From positions 186,001 to 250,000 of the forward strand of contig JACMLM010000071.1 in NCBI GenBank assembly GCA_014379595.1: a stretch of DNA of 64,000 nucleotides, given 5' to 3'. The position numbers and the translations under genes are program-made. Positions within the stretch are counted from its first letter, which is position 1, and each line of letters starts with the position of its first letter. Source of the DNA: Anaerolineales bacterium (GTDB lineage: Bacteria; Chloroflexota; Anaerolineae; Anaerolineales; Villigracilaceae). The notes under the pieces were generated by a model that worked only from the letters and a program-made list of their open reading frames with translations, did no database searches and was not told where the DNA came from. This document shows positions 60,479-64,000 of the stretch, piece after piece.

Positions 60479-61783
60479 ATGAAAAGACCTGTTGTAATTG
60501 TATTATTAGTTGTAGCGCTGGTACTGGTATGTGTTGGTATTGGCTCAGTGATCTACTTTGCGAACGGTTTCCAAACCAATAACCCATTTGATAGGAACAA
60601 TATCGCATCTACATCGGATGAAAGCAAGACCCTCAAAGTGGATGCGGAAAAACCTGTCATCCTAACAGTGTTAGATGATTCAGGTAGTGTCACCGTCACA
60701 GGTGGAGATGTGGAGACTGTGACAGTTAAGGCAATGAAGACTGCCTATGACTCCACCCAAGCCCGTGCAGATGAGGAAGTGAAAACGATTAAATTCGTCG
60801 TCGAACAGACTGGCAATACCATTACTATCAAATATGAACTGCCCAAGTCCATGAACTTCAATAATAATGTTAACACTATCGATTTCATCGTCACTGTTCC
60901 TAATGAAACTACAGTAGACGTGGACACTAATTTTGGTGAAGTAAGTGTTGCTGGCACAATTGGAAATGTCGATATTAAGAACGATTTTGGCGATGTGACT
61001 CTTGAGAATATTGAAGGCGCTGTGTTTTCTCAAACGAACAGCGGTAAAGTCAACGCTACTTCCATCGTAGCAGGCAGCGAAAATATTGAGTTGCACTCAG
61101 ATTTCGGTGATGTTACTCTGAAAAAAGCTGGCGGCAAAGATATCACCCTCCAATCAAACAGTGGCAACATCACATTGAGTGAAGTCCGCGCCACAGGTGA
61201 CCTCACCACAAATACAGACTTCGGCAACACAGAGTTTGAGAATGGTTCTGCTGATGCGCTTCACATCGAAACCAATAGCGGCGAAGTATCACTCATCAAG
61301 ATAAACATTACTAAGGAAATCTTTGTAAAAAATGATTTCGGCGATATCGAATTGGAACAAGCCTCGGCAGCCTCCTACGACCTGCAAGCGAACAGCGGTT
61401 CCATTACTGTAGATGGCGCAAAAGGCAATCTGAAAGTTGATTCAGATTTTGGCAACATCACCATTAGTAATGCCAGATCGGTAACACTAACGGTCGAGAC
61501 CAACAGCGGAAACATTGAATTTAGCGGCTCGTTGGGCAATGGTCCCCACTATGTCAAATCAGATTTTGGCGGCATTGATTTTATCCTGCCCGCAGATTCA
61601 AATTTGAACGTGGATCTCAAAACCGATTTTGGCACGATCAGCTCTGATATTCCCATCACGGTCACATTGACTGAAAGTTCAAGTTCAGACAAAAGTCAAA
61701 TTGTTGGAAGCATCAACGAAGGCGGCGACCTGCTCACGGCTATAACGAATAGCGGAAACATCAGCCTCAGCACAAGCAAGTAA
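60479..61783 (+). CDS. Anchored DUF4097-type beta-helix-like repeat protein
   Basis: Protein of 434 residues: one N-terminal membrane segment (VVIVLLVVALVLVCVGIGSVIYF), then a domain built of about fourteen units of 20-24 residues. Units alternate between ones ending in a DFG turn (NDFGDV, SDFGDV, TDFGNT, SDFGNI) and ones ending in an NSG turn (TNSGKV, SNSGNI, TNSGEV, ANSGSI), a pattern expected for a right-handed beta-helix of the DUF4097 kind. Outside the membrane it may act as a surface adhesin or envelope-stress component. It is the divergent partner of the ECF sigma factor, under a matching promoter. Confidence 0.8.
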   Translation: MKRPVVIVLLVVALVLVCVGIGSVIYFANGFQTNNPFDRNNIASTSDESKTLKVDAEKPVILTVLDDSGSVTVTGGDVETVTVKAMKTAYDSTQARADEEVKTIKFVVEQTGNTITIKYELPKSMNFNNNVNTIDFIVTVPNETTVDVDTNFGEVSVAGTIGNVDIKNDFGDVTLENIEGAVFSQTNSGKVNATSIVAGSENIELHSDFGDVTLKKAGGKDITLQSNSGNITLSEVRATGDLTTNTDFGNTEFENGSADALHIETNSGEVSLIKINITKEIFVKNDFGDIELEQASAASYDLQANSGSITVDGAKGNLKVDSDFGNITISNARSVTLTVETNSGNIEFSGSLGNGPHYVKSDFGGIDFILPADSNLNVDLKTDFGTISSDIPITVTLTESSSSDKSQIVGSINEGGDLLTAITNSGNISLSTSK

Positions 61784-61804
61784 CGAACCTATATCAAGTA
61801 TTAA

Positions 61805-61838
61805 ACAAGAAGCATAGAGAACTCTCTGTGCTTCTTGT
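61805..61838 (+). terminator. Hairpin after the beta-helix gene
   Basis: ACAAGAAGCA-T-AGAGA / TCTCT-GTGCTTCTTGT, a long stem about 20 bases after the stop. There is no U-tract, so termination is not certain. Confidence 0.5.
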
Positions 61839-61854
61839 GCTATCATAGGCGAAT

Positions 61855-62190
61855 ATGAATGATCTCATTCCCTGTCTCGGTGTCATCGGCGTTTTGGTAG
61901 TCATCTTTGGCTTTCTCGCATTCATGCGTTACATCAGTTATAAAGAAACGCTGGCCCTGGCCGAAAAAGGGTTGACGCGTCCTGAAACAAAAAATAGCAA
62001 GGGTCTTTTGCGTTGGGGAATTGTAATCAGCGCAATTGGACTCGCCCTCTCACTTGGACTCTACCCAATCGGTTTTTCTGCTGGCGAAAACTATCCGCTT
62101 CACCTCGGACCCTGGATGCTGGGAGGCTTCGTGCCGCTTTTTCTCGGCCTCGGCCTGATCCTGCTCCATTACCTCACCGAAAAAGAATAA
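61855..62190 (+). CDS. Small membrane protein, DUF6249-like
   Basis: Protein of 111 residues with three membrane segments (CLGVIGVLVVIFGFLAFMRYI, WGIVISAIGLALSLGLYPIGF and WMLGGFVPLFLGLGLILLHYL) and a short cytoplasmic loop with ALAEKGLTRPE, seen in DUF6249-type proteins often found next to ECF sigma factors. Function unknown. Confidence 0.7.
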   Translation: MNDLIPCLGVIGVLVVIFGFLAFMRYISYKETLALAEKGLTRPETKNSKGLLRWGIVISAIGLALSLGLYPIGFSAGENYPLHLGPWMLGGFVPLFLGLGLILLHYLTEKE

Positions 62191-62299
62191 TTCCGAAATC
62201 TCCAACGGTTTGCAATTGACTAACAAAAGTACTATTTCTTCATCCTGATAGTGTTTGACAGTCGCGAGGGATAGAATTAGATTCAAAGGAACTAATCAA

Positions 62300-62707
62300 A
62301 TGGAAATCCCAAGACACTGGCGACTCAAGAAACAACGATATGGACTGGTGGGCGAGGTTTGCCCCCACTGCGAATACAAAATTTTCCCACCCCGCGATGT
62401 ATGTCCCAACTGCGGCGACGAAGCAAAAGAACAGTTTGCATTCAGCGGCAAAGGTGAGGTTTATTCCTACACCACCGTTTATGAAGCACCTGCTGGTTTT
62501 GACGCAAATGCCCCCTATACAGTCGCTATTGTCAAACTTGAAGAGGGTCCTATGCTAACCGCCCAGTTGACCGATGTAGGCGAACAGCCCATTGAAATTG
62601 GCATGCCCGTTGAAATGGTCACCCGCAAAATGCGCAACGATGGCGACGAGCGCGGATTAATCGTATATGGATATAAGTTCCGCCCTGCCAGTTTTGGCCA
62701 TGCGTAG
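62300..62707 (+). CDS. DUF35 Zn-ribbon/OB-fold acyl-CoA partner protein
   Basis: Protein of 135 residues: a rubredoxin-like zinc ribbon (CPHCEYKIFPPRDVCPNCG, four Cys) followed by an OB-fold (GKGEVYSYTTVYEAP, PYTVAIVKLEEGPMLTAQL). In archaea this protein bridges acetoacetyl-CoA thiolase and HMG-CoA synthase, passing the CoA intermediate. Both partner types are encoded at 46104-50101, over 12 kb away. ATG 62300 is chosen since the family starts at the zinc ribbon; a frame from 62255 adds 15 unrelated residues. Its 3' end overlaps the recombinase gene on the other strand by 89 bases. Confidence 0.9.
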   Translation: MEIPRHWRLKKQRYGLVGEVCPHCEYKIFPPRDVCPNCGDEAKEQFAFSGKGEVYSYTTVYEAPAGFDANAPYTVAIVKLEEGPMLTAQLTDVGEQPIEIGMPVEMVTRKMRNDGDERGLIVYGYKFRPASFGHA

Positions 62708-64000
62708 CAAGTTCATTAGATGCTTTTTCTTCCAAAAGACTTAACAAATTAAGACCTATTTCAACGTGTAATTCTCGGTCGCGATCTATTGTTATTCGCT
62801 TTACTAAAGTATTTACAATCTGCTTTTTCAGCGTGAAAATCTCCTGTCGCTCCTCATCATTTTGAGGAGCGACATTTAATGACTCCAGCCCAATTTGCAA
62901 GTCGTACAAATACTCTCTGACATTGGCTTCCCAATCACCAAGCAAGTGAATATTGACTGCTTGCCCAATGGATACTAATTCGCGCTTTAGGTTTAGTTCT
63001 TGCAAAGTCATTACGCCTAATTGATATTCCATATCTTCATCGCTAATTGAGCCTTTTCTAGCCTGAGTAATGACCCACTGCCGCTCAAGTGTGATGGCAT
63101 CAAGTTCATTTTGTATTCTGTCCTGTTCAGTCACCAGTGAATCAGCACTATTGCGCAATTCATCTACCATTATGTTTGCTTGAGCAAGCAAGATTTCGGG
63201 TCTACTGATTGCCTGGCTCACTTTCTCCCAAACACGATTGTCGGCTTTAGCACTTCCAATATGACGAGGACAATCTGGAGAAACATGTTCGATATGTTGC
63301 TGTCCACAAAAATACATTCCGCCTCGGGTTTTACGTTCAGTCCACTCCCCACTGCGTGACCTGCGCCGTTGTGATTGAGTCCTTGCACCCCATTTTCGAT
63401 TACAAGCACAATAGAGTAAGCCAGCAATTAGATAATCGCGTTTGATATTGCGAGACGGGTGCGAGATATTTGCCTCTCTTACTTTCAGAAACATTTCGTA
63501 AGTTAATAAATCAATAATTGGCTCTATAGGAATAGTAAAAGCTTCACCAGCACGCCTCTGGATCTTCGTCCCAAACGCATAATCCTTTGCCGCTTTTAGT
63601 ATGGCTTGAATACTTGACCTAGCCCAACGAATTCGCCGAGGGATACTACTACCCTTTTGTGGAGCATCCGCTTCAATTAATCGTCTGCGTATTTCCATCA
63701 GGGGAATGCGATCGTTGTACCATTCAAAAATCTGCCTGACCCATATCGCCTCATCTTCTAGAACTTCGATAACTTCTTTATTTCTCCTGTAACCGTAGCG
63801 ATCTTGCCCAGTGTTTGCCTTGCCAGCGCGCAAGCGAGCTTTCACACCCATAGTCATACGTTCCTTCATGCCATCTAATTCCATCTGTGCGACCCAAGCC
63901 TTAAGCGGAGCCATCTTGGCGTCAAAGGTCTCACGTGCAAGCATGACGGTTATTTTATGTTCTTGTATAGTCTCCAACACCATAAGCATCGCACGCATTC
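62619..64000 (-). CDS. Large serine recombinase, N-terminus beyond window
   Basis: C-terminal part (at least 459 residues) of a large serine recombinase, cut by the right edge. Visible: end of the catalytic domain with the long E helix (ARETFDAKMAPLKAWVAQM), the recombinase domain (GYRRNKEVIEVLEDEAIWVRQIFEWY), a zinc ribbon (LLYCACNRKWG ... YFCGQQH ... CPRH) and a coiled coil (about 250-320) used in synapsis. The catalytic Ser is off the window. Such enzymes integrate phages or conjugative elements. Its 3' end reads into the end of the DUF35 gene, which suggests that the attachment site lies there. Confidence 0.9.
   Translation of the reverse strand, partial: MRAMLMVLETIQEHKITVMLARETFDAKMAPLKAWVAQMELDGMKERMTMGVKARLRAGKANTGQDRYGYRRNKEVIEVLEDEAIWVRQIFEWYNDRIPLMEIRRRLIEADAPQKGSSIPRRIRWARSSIQAILKAAKDYAFGTKIQRRAGEAFTIPIEPIIDLLTYEMFLKVREANISHPSRNIKRDYLIAGLLYCACNRKWGARTQSQRRRSRSGEWTERKTRGGMYFCGQQHIEHVSPDCPRHIGSAKADNRVWEKVSQAISRPEILLAQANIMVDELRNSADSLVTEQDRIQNELDAITLERQWVITQARKGSISDEDMEYQLGVMTLQELNLKRELVSIGQAVNIHLLGDWEANVREYLYDLQIGLESLNVAPQNDEERQEIFTLKKQIVNTLVKRITIDRDRELHVEIGLNLLSLLEEKASNELATHGQNWQGGTYIHIRLIRARRHRCAFCG

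Overview
The window is bacterial chromosome with moderate G+C and tightly packed operons. Gene content and order suggest a member of the Chloroflexota, probably class Anaerolineae. The evidence is a mevalonate-pathway gene set (class II HMG-CoA reductase, archaeal-type HMG-CoA synthase, thiolase-like protein, DUF35 partner), Ser/Thr kinases fused to PQQ-type propellers, many palindromic dispersed repeats, and the chromosome-maintenance order parB-parA ... jag-yidC ... yidD-rnpA-rpmH, with dnaA about 28 kb away. Taxonomy is inferred; no rRNA, tRNA or CRISPR array was seen.

Layout. 1-5115 (minus): a signalling operon of amidohydrolase, two histidine kinases, an OmpR-type regulator and a CpaE-like receiver/ATPase cut by the left edge. 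5161-12558 (minus): parA/parB with a PfkB kinase, then rpmH-rnpA-yidD-lipoprotein-yidC-jag. 12555-19521 (minus): adenosine deaminase and a phospho-signalling operon (Ser/Thr kinase-propeller, PP2C phosphatase, J-domain/VWA protein, FHA protein, small protein, response regulator) behind a consensus promoter; the kinase appears to start at CTG. 19593-25132 (plus): metallophosphoesterase, ParB-like protein, DapA-family aldolase, LipM-type octanoyltransferase, saccharopine-dehydrogenase-like reductase, PEBP lipoprotein, DUF2971. 25146-28851: stress-type lipoprotein, ABM protein, and a coupled pair of a stand-alone GyrA-type beta-pinwheel and an Hsp70. 28876-37878 (minus): MOSC protein and a complete tryptophan operon trpE-trpS-trpGD-trpC-trpF-trpB-trpA under a tryptophan-specific T-box leader with a near-perfect sigma70 promoter.

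37927-43582: hypothetical, TPM-domain protein, LemA, dnaA (minus), a 0.55 kb AT-rich gap that is the best local origin candidate, then HMG-CoA reductase. 43667-50101 (plus): TPR membrane protein, HMG-CoA synthase, small membrane protein, acetyl-xylan-esterase-type hydrolase, thiolase-like protein lacking expected catalytic residues. 50211-59179 (minus): two lipoproteins and a surface-polysaccharide cluster (heparinase II/III-like, MraY/WecA-like transferase, Zn-ribbon protein, epimerase, glycosyltransferase). 59344-62190: an ECF sigma factor with a small membrane partner, divergent from a beta-helix-like repeat protein, with matching ECF-type promoters on both sides of the shared region. 62300-64000: the DUF35 protein, with a serine recombinase abutting its 3' end, which looks like the left end of an integrated element.

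Several families of palindromic repeats sit in intergenic gaps, in nearly every junction of the trp operon, and in frame inside coding genes (trpC tail; two places in the heparinase-like gene). They, the T-box, the paired ECF promoters and the degenerate thiolase are the points most worth following up.
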